Below are positions 45,242 to 53,593 of a stretch of DNA of 64,000 bases, piece after piece. Source of the DNA: Aquipuribacter sp051216895 (GTDB lineage Bacteria; Actinomycetota; Actinomycetes; Actinomycetales; JBBAYJ01); assembly GCF_051216895.1 (NCBI RefSeq), contig NZ_JBPKAO010000004.1, forward strand, positions 1-64,000, given 5' to 3'. The notes beneath the pieces are model-generated. The model saw only the letters and a program-made list of their open reading frames with translations. It was not told the DNA's origin and made no database searches. Position 1 is the stretch's first letter. Every line of letters starts with the position of its first letter. A program made the position numbers and the translations under genes.

Positions 45242-45311
45242 TCAGGCGACACTGTGACCTACCCTCGTCACGATCAGCAACAGCGGCCGTCCGTCGGTCG
45301 GAGGTGGTGGG

Positions 45312-47822
45312 ATGGGGACCTGGGCTCGTTGGTCGTCCTCCCGCGCCATCGTGCTGTTCAGCCTCGCGCTGGCCACCGCCTCGGTCCTGCTCCTGCTGGG
45401 TCCGTTGCGCGGGGTCGAGGCCGTCACGCCAGGGCTGCCCTGGTGGTTCCTGATCCCCGTCTTCCTCGCCGCCGAGCTGGTCGTGGTCCACGTCCAGGCC
45501 CGCCGGGAGTCGCTGTCGGTGTCGTTCCGCGAGCTCCCGCTCGTCCTGGGGCTGGTCTTCCTGTCGCCGCTGGCGCTGGTGGCGGCCAGCGTCATCGGCT
45601 CGGCGCTCGGATTCCGCCGCCGCAGCAGCAGCGGCGTGAAGCTCCTCTTCAACCTGTGCCTGTTCGCGCTGGAGGCCGCCCTCGCGTCCACGCTCTACCA
45701 CCTGGCCCTCGGGGGCGAGGACCCCACCAGCGTCCGGGGCATCGTCGCCGCGCTCGCCACGGTCGTGGTCACCGACCTGGTCTCCGCCGCCGCCGTCACC
45801 ACCGTCGTCTACCTCAAGGTCGGTGAGTTCGACGACGGGGTCCTGGCCGAGGCGGTCACCACCGGCCTCGTGGCGGCCCTGACCAACAGCAGCCTCGGCC
45901 TGCTGCTCGTGGTCCTGCTGGCCACCCGGCCGGTGGCGGTCGTGCTGCTGATCGGCATCCTGCTCACGGTCGCCCTCGCCTACCGCGGCTACTCGGCGCT
46001 GGGTCGCAGCCACGCCCGGCTGGAGTCGCTCTACCGGTTCACCCGCACGGTGCAGGACGAGGTCGAGGCCGGCGCCGTCCACGACGTGGTGCTGCACCAG
46101 GTCCGCGACGTCCTGGCGGGGGAGACCGCCGAGCTGGTCGTGCTGCCGGGGCGGGAACGCCCGGGGCCCGGGGTCCGGCTCGTGCTGAGCGGCGACACCG
46201 TGGAGACCTCGACGGCCGTCCCCGCGGCGTGGTTGGCCCCGGCGCTGCTCGGCGAGCCGGTTCGGGTGCGCGGTGGCTCCCCGCCCGGGCCCCGCGACGC
46301 GCTCGCGGCACCGATGGTGGTCGACGGCAGGGTCGACGCCGTCCTGACGGTCGTCGGCCGCCCGCACCACCTCGGCCCGTTCTCCGAGGAGGACCTCCGG
46401 CTGCTGGAGTCGCTGGCCAACCACGCGGCGGTATCCCTGCAGAAGGCCCGGCTGCTCGACCGGCTGCGGGACGAGGCCGAGCGGCAGCAGTACCTGTCGC
46501 TGCACGACGCCCTCACGGGACTGCCCAACCGGCGGCACGCCCTGCAGGCCATCACCGGCGAGCTGGCCAGGTCCGAGCGGGCCGGCGTCCTCGTCCTGGA
46601 CGTCGACGGCTTCACCGACATCAACGAGGTCTTCGGCCACGACGCCGGGGACACGCTTCTGGTCGAGATCGGCCGCCGGCTGCGCTCGGTCAGCCCGCTC
46701 GGCACGGTCGCCCGGCTCGGCAACGACGAGTTCGTCGTGGTGCTGCACCACGTGACCGACGTGCGCGCGGCGGGCCGCGCGGCCCGACAGCTGCTGGGTG
46801 TCGTCCAGGACTCGTTCAGCCTCGGTGGTGCTGCCGTCGACCTGCGGGTGGACGCCGGGCTGTCGGTGGCGCCCGACCACGGCACCGACGCCGAGCAGCT
46901 GCTCCAGCGCGCCGACACCGCGATGTACGCCGCCAAGCGCGAAGGGGTCGGCCTGCGCACCTGGGACCCGCTGACCGAGGGCGACAGCGCCCGCCGGCTC
47001 ACCCTGCTCCGGCACCTGCGCGAGTCCATCGAGGCGGGCGACCTCGAGGTCGTCTACCAGCCCAAGGTGGAGCCGACCGGGGGGCGGGTCGTCGGGGCCG
47101 AGGCGCTGTGCCGCTGGACCCACCCCGCCCACGGTCGGGTCGAGCCCGACGAGTTCGTGAGCCTCGCGGAGCACTCCGGCCTCATCCACCCGCTCACCGA
47201 GCACGTCCTGCGGACGGCGCTGGGGCAGTGCACCCGCTGGCGGTTGTCCACCCCCGGGCTGTCCGTCGCGGTCAACCTGTCCGCGCGCAGCCTGCTCAAC
47301 CCCGCGCTCCCGGCGCAGGTCCGGGACGCCCTCGACGAGGCGCACCTGCCGAGCAGCGCGCTCACGCTGGAGCTCACCGAGACGGCGATGATGACTGACG
47401 TCGACAGTGCGCTGGAGGTCCTGCACGCGCTGGCCGACCTCGGCGTGACGTTGTCGATCGACGACTTCGGCACCGGGCACTCGTCGCTGGCCTACCTCAA
47501 GCTGCTGCCGGTGGGAGAGGTCAAGGTGGACCGGTCCTTTGTGGCGGGGGCGCGCGAGGACGTCGGCGACGCGGCCATCGTCGGGGCGGCGGTCGACGTG
47601 GGGCACACCCACGGCCTGGTCGTGGTCGCCGAGGGCGTCGAGGACGAGGCCACCCGGGGCCTGCTGGCCCGGCGGGGCTGCGACGTCATCCAGGGGTACC
47701 TGATCAGCCGACCGCTGCCGGCCGAGGCCTTCTCGGTCTGGCTCAGGGACCACCCCCAGCCGGCGCTGCCGTCCAGCGGGCCCGGGCACCCCGGCAACGG
47801 GACCGTGGGGCTCGGCTGCTGA
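45312..47822 (+). CDS. Membrane GAF-GGDEF-EAL cyclic di-GMP protein
   Basis: An 836-residue protein. About eight N-terminal hydrophobic helices (residues 10-235) are followed by a GAF-like domain (AVHDVVLHQVRDVLAGE), a GGDEF domain and an EAL domain. The GGDEF active site reads GNDEF, so cyclase activity is doubtful. The EAL domain keeps GAEALCRW, NLSARSL, ELTETAMM, IDDFGTGHSSL, KVDRSF, EGVE and QGYL, all that is needed for phosphodiesterase activity. It probably lowers cyclic di-GMP; a GDP-binding allosteric GGDEF is possible. GGAGGTGG precedes the ATG. Confidence 0.95.
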   Translation: MGTWARWSSSRAIVLFSLALATASVLLLLGPLRGVEAVTPGLPWWFLIPVFLAAELVVVHVQARRESLSVSFRELPLVLGLVFLSPLALVAASVIGSALGFRRRSSSGVKLLFNLCLFALEAALASTLYHLALGGEDPTSVRGIVAALATVVVTDLVSAAAVTTVVYLKVGEFDDGVLAEAVTTGLVAALTNSSLGLLLVVLLATRPVAVVLLIGILLTVALAYRGYSALGRSHARLESLYRFTRTVQDEVEAGAVHDVVLHQVRDVLAGETAELVVLPGRERPGPGVRLVLSGDTVETSTAVPAAWLAPALLGEPVRVRGGSPPGPRDALAAPMVVDGRVDAVLTVVGRPHHLGPFSEEDLRLLESLANHAAVSLQKARLLDRLRDEAERQQYLSLHDALTGLPNRRHALQAITGELARSERAGVLVLDVDGFTDINEVFGHDAGDTLLVEIGRRLRSVSPLGTVARLGNDEFVVVLHHVTDVRAAGRAARQLLGVVQDSFSLGGAAVDLRVDAGLSVAPDHGTDAEQLLQRADTAMYAAKREGVGLRTWDPLTEGDSARRLTLLRHLRESIEAGDLEVVYQPKVEPTGGRVVGAEALCRWTHPAHGRVEPDEFVSLAEHSGLIHPLTEHVLRTALGQCTRWRLSTPGLSVAVNLSARSLLNPALPAQVRDALDEAHLPSSALTLELTETAMMTDVDSALEVLHALADLGVTLSIDDFGTGHSSLAYLKLLPVGEVKVDRSFVAGAREDVGDAAIVGAAVDVGHTHGLVVVAEGVEDEATRGLLARRGCDVIQGYLISRPLPAEAFSVWLRDHPQPALPSSGPGHPGNGTVGLGC

Positions 47823-47884
47823 GCACCGGCCGCGGCCCCGCGCCCGCCGCGGTCCGGTGGCGTGATCCGGGGCACGATGACCTC

Positions 47885-48565
47885 GTGGACGCGGTGTCGG
47901 TGGTGGCGGTCGTCGACCTGTCCGTGCCGGTCGGCCCCACCACGTTCGTGCACCCCGGCGACCCCGCCACCCGCCTGGACGTGCACGCCACGGTGGCCCG
48001 GGACGGGTACAACCTGCTGCGGGTGAGCATGGGCTCGCAGACCGGGACGCACGTGGACGCGCCGTTCCACGTCGACGCCGCGGGGGCCCGCGTCGACGAG
48101 CTGGACCTGCGTCTGCTCACCGGCCCGGCCGTCCTCGTCGACGCGACCGGTCTGCCGCCGCACGGCCGCATCACCGCCGCGCACCTGGACCCGGTGCGGG
48201 GCGCCCTGCGGCCGGGTGTCGTCGTGCTGCTGCGCACGGGCTGGTCGTCGCACCAGGGCACGCCCGCCTACCTGCAGCACCCGGCGCTGGACCCGGCGGC
48301 GTGCGCGGAGCTGCTGGCGGCCGGGGTCCGCACGGTGGGCATCGACGCCCCGAGCCTCGACCCGACGGGCGCGGAGGACGCGACGGCCGCCGACCTGCCC
48401 TGCCACCACCTGCTCGCGGCCGCGGGCGGGGTCATCGCCGAGAACCTCACCGACCTGCACCGGGTGCTGGAGCTGACCGACCCGCTGGTCTGCCTGTTCC
48501 CGGTCCGGCTGCAGGGCGCGGACGGTGCCCCCGTGCGCGCCGTCGCCCTGCAGCTGGCCCGCTGA
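47885..48565 (+). CDS. Cyclase family protein (kynurenine formamidase-like)
   Basis: A 226-residue metal-dependent hydrolase with VVDLSVPVGPTTFVHPGDP and the metal site TGTHVDAPFHVDAAG (family HxGTHxDxPxH, first His replaced by Gln), then LRTGWSS and VRTVGIDAPSLDP. Substrates in this family include N-formylkynurenine and cyclic amides; none is indicated here. CACGAT lies six bases before the GTG. It converges with the glutaminase gene. Confidence 0.88.
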   Translation: MDAVSVVAVVDLSVPVGPTTFVHPGDPATRLDVHATVARDGYNLLRVSMGSQTGTHVDAPFHVDAAGARVDELDLRLLTGPAVLVDATGLPPHGRITAAHLDPVRGALRPGVVVLLRTGWSSHQGTPAYLQHPALDPAACAELLAAGVRTVGIDAPSLDPTGAEDATAADLPCHHLLAAAGGVIAENLTDLHRVLELTDPLVCLFPVRLQGADGAPVRAVALQLAR

Positions 48566-48580
48566 CCCGGCCGGTCAGCC

Positions 48581-50014
48581 TCACCCCATCCGGGCCAGCA
48601 CCTCGTCCTCGGCCGCCCGCAGCGCGGCGTCCAGGTCGTCGAGGGTGTCGTCGGGGGTCTGCCCCTCCCACGGCGGCCGGTCGCCGCGCTCGCGGTCGAC
48701 CAGGCGCACGTGCACGTCGCAGTCCACCAGGGAGTCGACCGCCTCCTGCAGCAGCTCCACCGCCGGGGGGTGCAGCCAGCCGATCGCGCTCAGGTCGACG
48801 GTCAGCCAGTGCGGGGTGTCCCAGCCGGCGGCGGCCTCCAGCAGCGCCGTGCAGGCGCTGTCGGCCGTCAGCAGGGTGAGCGGGCCCTGGAGCCGGACCA
48901 GGTGCAGCCGCGAGGCGTGCTCGTCCAGGACCTTCTCCTCCTCCGACGTCCGCCCGGCCGTGGACCGGGCGTCGGGCCCGTCGAGGCGGACCGTCACCGG
49001 CAGGCCCCGCCCGCCGGGCCGGAACTCGTGCATCCCGAGCTCCTCCGACAACCGGGTGCAGGCCTTGAACCCGCGCACGCTGTTGCCGTTCTCGTCCAGC
49101 GGCGGGCTGTAGGAGCCGATGGCGAGCTGCCCGGGCTGCACGGCGACCATGCCGCCGGCCACCCCCGACTTGGCCGGCAGCCCGACACGCACGAACCAGC
49201 CCCCGGCCCCGTCGTACATGCCGCACGTGCCCATGATGCTGAGCACGGTCGGCACCAGGTCGGGGTGCACGACCTGCTCGCCCGTCACGGGGTTCCGACC
49301 GCCGGAGGCGAGCGTGGCCCCCATGACGGCCAGGTCCCTGGCGTCGACCAGCAGCGAGCACGCGAAGACGTACACGTCGAGGGCGTCCTCGACCTCGTAG
49401 GGCAGCGTCCCGTTGTCCTTCATGAGCCACGACAGCGCCCGGTTGCGCGCACCGGCGCCCTTCTCGGACTCGCTGACCCGCTCGTCGTCGTCCAGCTCGC
49501 GCCCGGCGAACGCGGACAGCCCCGCCCGGATCCGGTCCTTTCGGGCCCGGGCGCTGTCCCCGTCGACCAGGCACCCGGTGAGGATGGCGCCGGCGTTGAC
49601 CATCGGGTTGGGCGGGCGGCCGGTGGTGGCCTCCAGGACCAGGGCGTTGAACGGCTCCCCGGTGGGCTCCACCCCGACGGCGGCCATCACGGCCTCGGGC
49701 CCGGCGTCGGTCAGGGCGAGGGCGTAGACGAAGGGCTTGACCACCGACTGGACCGTGAACGTCTGCTCGCTGTCGCCGACCTGGTGCACCTGCCCGTCGG
49801 CCGTGGCGATCGCCAGCCCGAACTTGTCCGGGTCGGCCTGCGCGAGCAGCGGGATGCTGGAGCGCATCTCACCGCCCTGCTCGTCGCGCAGGTCGTCGTG
49901 GATGCGCTGCAGCCGCGTGAGCATCGGGTGGACGGGGCTGCTGGACCTGGTCTTCTCGCTGCTGGCCTTCGTGCGGCCGGACTTCGTGCGGGACGTAGGA
50001 GGCATGCCCGCCAT
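48581..50014 (-). CDS. glsA: Glutaminase A with C-terminal STAS domain
   Basis: A 477-residue protein. After a Ser/Lys-rich lead, residues about 35-345 are a serine-dependent beta-lactamase-like glutaminase with the SxxK motif in TVQSVVKPF, NPMVNAGAI and MYDGAGGWFVRVGLPAKSGV. The last 110 residues are a STAS domain (WLTVDLSAIGWLHPPAVELL), as in some longer bacterial glutaminases. It converts glutamine to glutamate and ammonia. GGAGGG precedes the ATG at 50014. Confidence 0.93.
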   Translation of the reverse strand: MAGMPPTSRTKSGRTKASSEKTRSSSPVHPMLTRLQRIHDDLRDEQGGEMRSSIPLLAQADPDKFGLAIATADGQVHQVGDSEQTFTVQSVVKPFVYALALTDAGPEAVMAAVGVEPTGEPFNALVLEATTGRPPNPMVNAGAILTGCLVDGDSARARKDRIRAGLSAFAGRELDDDERVSESEKGAGARNRALSWLMKDNGTLPYEVEDALDVYVFACSLLVDARDLAVMGATLASGGRNPVTGEQVVHPDLVPTVLSIMGTCGMYDGAGGWFVRVGLPAKSGVAGGMVAVQPGQLAIGSYSPPLDENGNSVRGFKACTRLSEELGMHEFRPGGRGLPVTVRLDGPDARSTAGRTSEEEKVLDEHASRLHLVRLQGPLTLLTADSACTALLEAAAGWDTPHWLTVDLSAIGWLHPPAVELLQEAVDSLVDCDVHVRLVDRERGDRPPWEGQTPDDTLDDLDAALRAAEDEVLARMG

Positions 50015-50108
50015 CACACACCCTCCGAGGCGCCGCGGCCCCTCGCGACGTCGTCGGGGGCAGGTGCTCGTCCAGTCAGCACCACCGCCGGCGGGTTCCC
50101 AGAAGTAT

Positions 50109-50149
50109 CTCAACGATGGTTGCCTCAACTCTGGTCGAGAGTCTACGGT
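50109..50149 (+). promoter_or_regulatory. Putative ars promoter and operator
   Basis: TTGCCT (50120-50125) and TACGGT (50144-50149) are 18 bases apart, with TACGGT six bases before the GTG at 50156. CAAC (50111-50114) and GTTG (50119-50122) form a short inverted repeat, and CTCAAC occurs twice over the -35 region, a plausible ArsR-type target. Confidence 0.4.
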
Positions 50150-50155
50150 CGTGTC

Positions 50156-50884
50156 GTGAGCGACGACGTGGCCCGCCGGGCGACCGTGCACGCAGCCCTG
50201 GCCGAACCGACCCGGTTGCGCCTGGTCGACCTGCTGACGCTGGGTGACCTGGCGCCGGGGGAGCTGGGGCGGCTGGTGGGTCTGGGCAGCAACCTGCTGG
50301 CGCACCACCTGCGGGTGCTCGACGACGCGGGCGTGGTGCAGCGGGTCCGGTCCGAGGGCGACGGCCGGCGCAGCTACGTCCGGCTGGTGCTCGACGACCC
50401 GGTCGTCGCCCGGCTCGTGCCCGGCGTCGGGGCCGAACCCGACCCGGTGGCGCGGGTCGTCTTCGTCTGCACCCAGAACTCCGCCCGCTCGCACCTCGCC
50501 GCGGCCGCGTTCGAGCAGGTCAGCGACGTGCCCGTCGCCTCGGCGGGCACCCGCCCGGCGGCCCGGGTCAACCCCGTGGCCGCCGCGGTGGCCGCCCGGC
50601 ACGACCTGGACCTGTCGCGACGGACGACCTCGCACGTCGACGACGTGCTGCGCGAGGGCGACCTGGTGGTGTCCGTCTGCGACGCCGTGCACGAGGAGCT
50701 GGTCCCCTCGCCCGGCCGTCCCGCCCTCCGCGGGGCACGGCCCTCACCGCAGGTCCACTGGTCCGTCCCCGACCCGGTCCGGGTCGGCACCGAGCAGGCG
50801 TTCGAGGCCGCGCTCACCCAGATCACCGCCCGGGTCGACCGGCTCGGGCGGGCCGTCACGTCGTCCCTGGAGAACCGCTCATGA
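50156..50884 (+). CDS. ArsR-type regulator fused to a low-molecular-weight phosphatase/arsenate reductase domain
   Basis: A 242-residue fusion. Residues 1-90 are a winged helix (LAEPTRLRLVDLLTLGDLAP; LLAHHLRVLDDAGVV) without the paired Cys site of typical ArsR sensors. Residues 98-240 are an LMW phosphatase-like domain with CTQNSARS (C-x5-R) after FVFVC-type strand VVFVCTQNSARS and SAGTRPAARVNPVA. It overlaps arsC by 4 bases. It may regulate and chemically sense arsenate; activity is unproven. Confidence 0.9.
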   Translation: MSDDVARRATVHAALAEPTRLRLVDLLTLGDLAPGELGRLVGLGSNLLAHHLRVLDDAGVVQRVRSEGDGRRSYVRLVLDDPVVARLVPGVGAEPDPVARVVFVCTQNSARSHLAAAAFEQVSDVPVASAGTRPAARVNPVAAAVAARHDLDLSRRTTSHVDDVLREGDLVVSVCDAVHEELVPSPGRPALRGARPSPQVHWSVPDPVRVGTEQAFEAALTQITARVDRLGRAVTSSLENRS

Positions 50885-51591
50885 CCACAGGCAGCACCAC
50901 AGACCCGACCACGGACCCGACCGCAGACCCGACCGGACGTCCCAAGCTGAGCGACCTGGTCCTCTCCCTCGACCAGCAGGTCGCGCTCCGGACCGCCGCC
51001 GGTCGGCTGGCCGACGACTTCACCGGCGTGTTCGGCGCCGAGACCATCGAGAAGTTCCTCGTCACCTCCTACGACCAGTTCGCCGGCCGGGCCACCGTCG
51101 CCCGGTTCCTGCCGCTCATCGCCGAGCGCTTCGCCCGGCAGCGGCTGCAGGCGCTGGCCAAGGTCGAGGGCCTGCACGACGACGGCCTGCCGACCGTGCT
51201 GTTCCTGTGCGTGCACAACGCCGGTCGGTCCCAGATGGCGATGGGCTTCTTCCAGCACCTGGCCGGGGACCGGGCCGTGGCCTGGTCGGGCGGCTCCGAG
51301 CCCGGCACCCAGGTCAACCCCGCCGCGGTCGAGGCGATGCGCGAGCGCGGGATCGACATCTCCGCCGAGTTCCCCAAGCCCTGGACCGACGAGACCGTCC
51401 GGGCGGCGGACGTCGTCGTGTCGATGGGCTGCGGGGACGCCTGCCCCATCTTCCCCGGCAAGCGGTACACCGACTGGGTGCTGGAGGACCCGGCCGGTCA
51501 GGGCGTCGAGTCGGTCCGGCCCATCCGCGACGAGATCGAGCGGCGGGTCCGCGTCCTGCTGTCCGAGCTGGACGTGCCCGCCCGCGCCTGA
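50881..51591 (+). CDS. arsC: Arsenate reductase (mycothiol/LMW-phosphatase type)
   Basis: A 236-residue protein. Residues 1-95 include a three-helix N-terminal domain (FTGVFGAETIEKFLVTSYDQ) typical of actinobacterial ArsC. The catalytic LMW-phosphatase domain follows with VLFLCVHNAGRSQMA (C-x5-R), SGGSEPGTQVNP and GCGDACPIFPGKRY. It reduces arsenate to arsenite using mycothiol or thioredoxin. No efflux pump gene (arsB/acr3) is in the window. Confidence 0.93.
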   Translation: MTTGSTTDPTTDPTADPTGRPKLSDLVLSLDQQVALRTAAGRLADDFTGVFGAETIEKFLVTSYDQFAGRATVARFLPLIAERFARQRLQALAKVEGLHDDGLPTVLFLCVHNAGRSQMAMGFFQHLAGDRAVAWSGGSEPGTQVNPAAVEAMRERGIDISAEFPKPWTDETVRAADVVVSMGCGDACPIFPGKRYTDWVLEDPAGQGVESVRPIRDEIERRVRVLLSELDVPARA

Positions 51592-51606
51592 GCCGCCACC
51601 GTCCCG

Positions 51607-51643
51607 GGCGGCCCTCGGTGCTCACCCGCCGCCGAGGGCCGCC
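51607..51643. terminator. Perfect 12-bp hairpin between convergent arsC and the monooxygenase gene
   Basis: GGCGGCCCTCGG (51607-51618) pairs perfectly with 51632-51643 over a 13-base loop. The right arm lies within the last codons of the flavin monooxygenase gene. It can terminate either transcript. Confidence 0.75.
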
Positions 51644-52692
51644 ACCACCGCCTCGACCGTGGCCCGGGCCGTCCGGCCGACGCCGATCAGCGTGGCCGAC
51701 GCGGGCCCGGTCCAGTCGCCGTAGCCGACGAACCACAGGCCCTCCTCGCCGAGGCAGCGCGTGCCGTCGGTCTGCGGCGGGTGGCCGAGCCGGAGCCCGC
51801 TGACGTGCCGCAGCGCGGCCCGGAACCCGGTCGCCCAGATGATGGTGTCGACCTCGCGGCGGCTGCCGTCGGCCCAGGTGGCCCACGCGCCGTCCAGACC
51901 GGTGAAGCCCGGCACGGCCGCCAGGCCCTTCTCGTCGCGGGCCCTGCGGACCGCCGCGGTGGCCACGACGTCGCCGAGCGAGGCGACCCCGCCGGTGTCG
52001 GGGTGTCCCGCGGCCAGGGCCTGGGCGCGAGCCGTGGCGGTGGCGAACAGGACCCGGCCGTCGACGTCGTCGGGCAGGAACCTCGCCGGCTCGCGGGTGG
52101 CCCACGTGGTCCCGGCGACGTGCACCAGCTCGGCGGCGATCTGGGCGCCGGAGTTGCCGCCCCCCACGACCAGGACGCGCTCGCCCGCGTGGTCGCCGGC
52201 CCGGTGGAACCCGACGGCGTGGAGCTGCCGCCCGGGGAACCGGGCCGCCCCCGGCACGTGGGGCACGAACGGCGCGGTCCAGGTGCCGGTCGCGCTGACC
52301 ACGTGCCTCGCCCGCTCCTCGCCGGACCCGGTGACCAGCCGCCAGGTGCCGTCCGTGGCGCGGGTCAGCCCGTTGACCCGGACGGGGCGGCGCACCGGCA
52401 GGTCGTAGCGCTGCTCGTAGGCGCGCAGGTAGTCGACGACGTGGTCGCGCCCCGGGTAGGCCTCCCGTCCGCCGGCGGGAACGGGCATGGGCCAGCCGGG
52501 CAGCGAGGAGTGGTCGGCGGGGGAGAACAGCTGCAGCGCGTCCCAGGTGTGCGGCCACGCGCCCCCCGGCCCGTCGGAGGCGTCCAGCACCACGTGGTCC
52601 AGACCCGCGCGGCGCGCGTACCAGGACACCGCGAGCCCGGACTGGCCGCCGCCGACGACGACGAGGTCGTGCACGTGACCCTGGTCAGACAT
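51622..52692 (-). CDS. Flavin-dependent monooxygenase, ArsO-like
   Basis: A 356-residue two-dinucleotide-binding flavoprotein with VVVGGGQSGLAVSWYARRAG at the start, a second Rossmann motif VLVVGGGNSGAQIAAEL, and ATG-type and IIWATGFRAALRHV motifs typical of flavin monooxygenases (FMO/ArsO). It sits next to arsC but on the other strand. ArsO function is only partly known; a general FMO is an alternative. TAGGCT lies seven bases before the ATG at 52692. Confidence 0.87.
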   Translation of the reverse strand: MSDQGHVHDLVVVGGGQSGLAVSWYARRAGLDHVVLDASDGPGGAWPHTWDALQLFSPADHSSLPGWPMPVPAGGREAYPGRDHVVDYLRAYEQRYDLPVRRPVRVNGLTRATDGTWRLVTGSGEERARHVVSATGTWTAPFVPHVPGAARFPGRQLHAVGFHRAGDHAGERVLVVGGGNSGAQIAAELVHVAGTTWATREPARFLPDDVDGRVLFATATARAQALAAGHPDTGGVASLGDVVATAAVRRARDEKGLAAVPGFTGLDGAWATWADGSRREVDTIIWATGFRAALRHVSGLRLGHPPQTDGTRCLGEEGLWFVGYGDWTGPASATLIGVGRTARATVEAVVAALGGG

Positions 52693-52699
52693 CGTCGCG

Positions 52700-52731
52700 A
52701 GCCTACGGCGGACGGCTCGGCCTGCCAGGGT
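52700..52731. promoter_or_regulatory. Divergent leaderless -10 boxes
   Basis: TAGGCT on the minus strand (52705-52700) lies seven bases before ATG 52692, and CAGGGT on the plus strand (52726-52731) lies six bases before GTG 52738. The whole divergent promoter region is only 45 bases. Confidence 0.55.
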
Positions 52732-52737
52732 GGGCGG

Positions 52738-53508
52738 GTGCAGCGAGGCAGCCGGACCGGTCCCCTCCGCAGCGGCGTGGACGCCGCCGACCGGTCCCGG
52801 GTCGCGGCCGTGCTCGGCGTCGAGGTGCGCGACGAGGACGCCCGCTGGGTGCTCGACCCCCGCGGCACGCCGTTCCAGCGGCTGGAGTGGCAGGGCGACT
52901 CGGCCCTGGACGCCGTCGTGGCGGTGCACCGGTGGGGAGGTCCCGCCTGCTGTGCCGACCTCGGCACCGCCGACCTCGTCTCCGACGCGGCCCTGGCCCG
53001 GTCGGCGGCCGTCGCCGGGCTCCCGGCCCTGCTCGACTGGGACACCGGTCCTGGTCGGCTGGCCGACTGCGTCGAGGCCTCCGTCGGGGCGGCGTGGCAC
53101 CTCGGCGTGGCCGCGGCCGCGGTCACCACGGCCCGTCTGGTGCACCAGGGCGTCACGGTCGCCGACGTGGCCGCCCGCCCGGGTGTCGCGGACGTCCCCG
53201 ACGCGCTCGAATGCGATGCCCTCACCCCGCCCGCGCACGTCGGCTCGGCCGTGATGGAGGCGGCGGCGGCCGACCACCTGATCGCCCGGGCCGACCTGGC
53301 CGGGGCCGACGAGGGGGGCCTGAGCACCGTACGGGCGAGGCTGCTCGACGGGGAGCGGGTGCTGCAGGTCGCGGCCGACCACGGCTGGCTGCCCGGGTGC
53401 GGTCGTCACCCCCACCACCTGCTCGACCACGTGCAGGCGCGGGTGGGTCTGGTCGCGCTCGTCCGCGGTCTGCCGGCGGGGCTGCGGGAGGCCGACCGGC
53501 TCTGGTGA
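52738..53508 (+). CDS. Probable tandem RNase III-like domain protein
   Basis: A 256-residue protein that I read as two RNase III-like domains and no dsRNA-binding domain. In domain 1, FQRLEWQGDSALDAVVAV matches the RNase III signature, with Glu50 and Asp54; VSDAALARSAAVAGL follows; LADCVEASVGAA gives Asp110 and Glu113. These four correspond to the catalytic acids Glu41, Asp45, Asp114 and Glu117 of E. coli RNase III with the same spacing. In domain 2, HVGSAVMEAAAADHLIARAD and LSTVRARLLDGERVLQVAA align with the same region, but the acids are mostly replaced (Ser170 for Asp, Gln233 for Glu). The GTG start is leaderless-like. This is inference from motif alignment; function is unknown. Confidence 0.65.
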   Translation: MQRGSRTGPLRSGVDAADRSRVAAVLGVEVRDEDARWVLDPRGTPFQRLEWQGDSALDAVVAVHRWGGPACCADLGTADLVSDAALARSAAVAGLPALLDWDTGPGRLADCVEASVGAAWHLGVAAAAVTTARLVHQGVTVADVAARPGVADVPDALECDALTPPAHVGSAVMEAAAADHLIARADLAGADEGGLSTVRARLLDGERVLQVAADHGWLPGCGRHPHHLLDHVQARVGLVALVRGLPAGLREADRLW

Positions 53509-53561
53509 CGCCGGGACCGCGCCGTGCGCCCTCGTCCACAGGGGCGGTGACGGGTCTCGCG

Positions 53562-53593
53562 TTGTGTCCGCGGGTGGCCGTACCTTCGTACAC
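53562..53593 (+). promoter_or_regulatory. Leaderless-type promoter of the second HNH gene
   Basis: TTGTGTCCG at 53562 and TACCTT at 53581-53586 precede the ATG at 53594 by the same distances as the similar element before the HNH gene at 1711. Confidence 0.55.
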
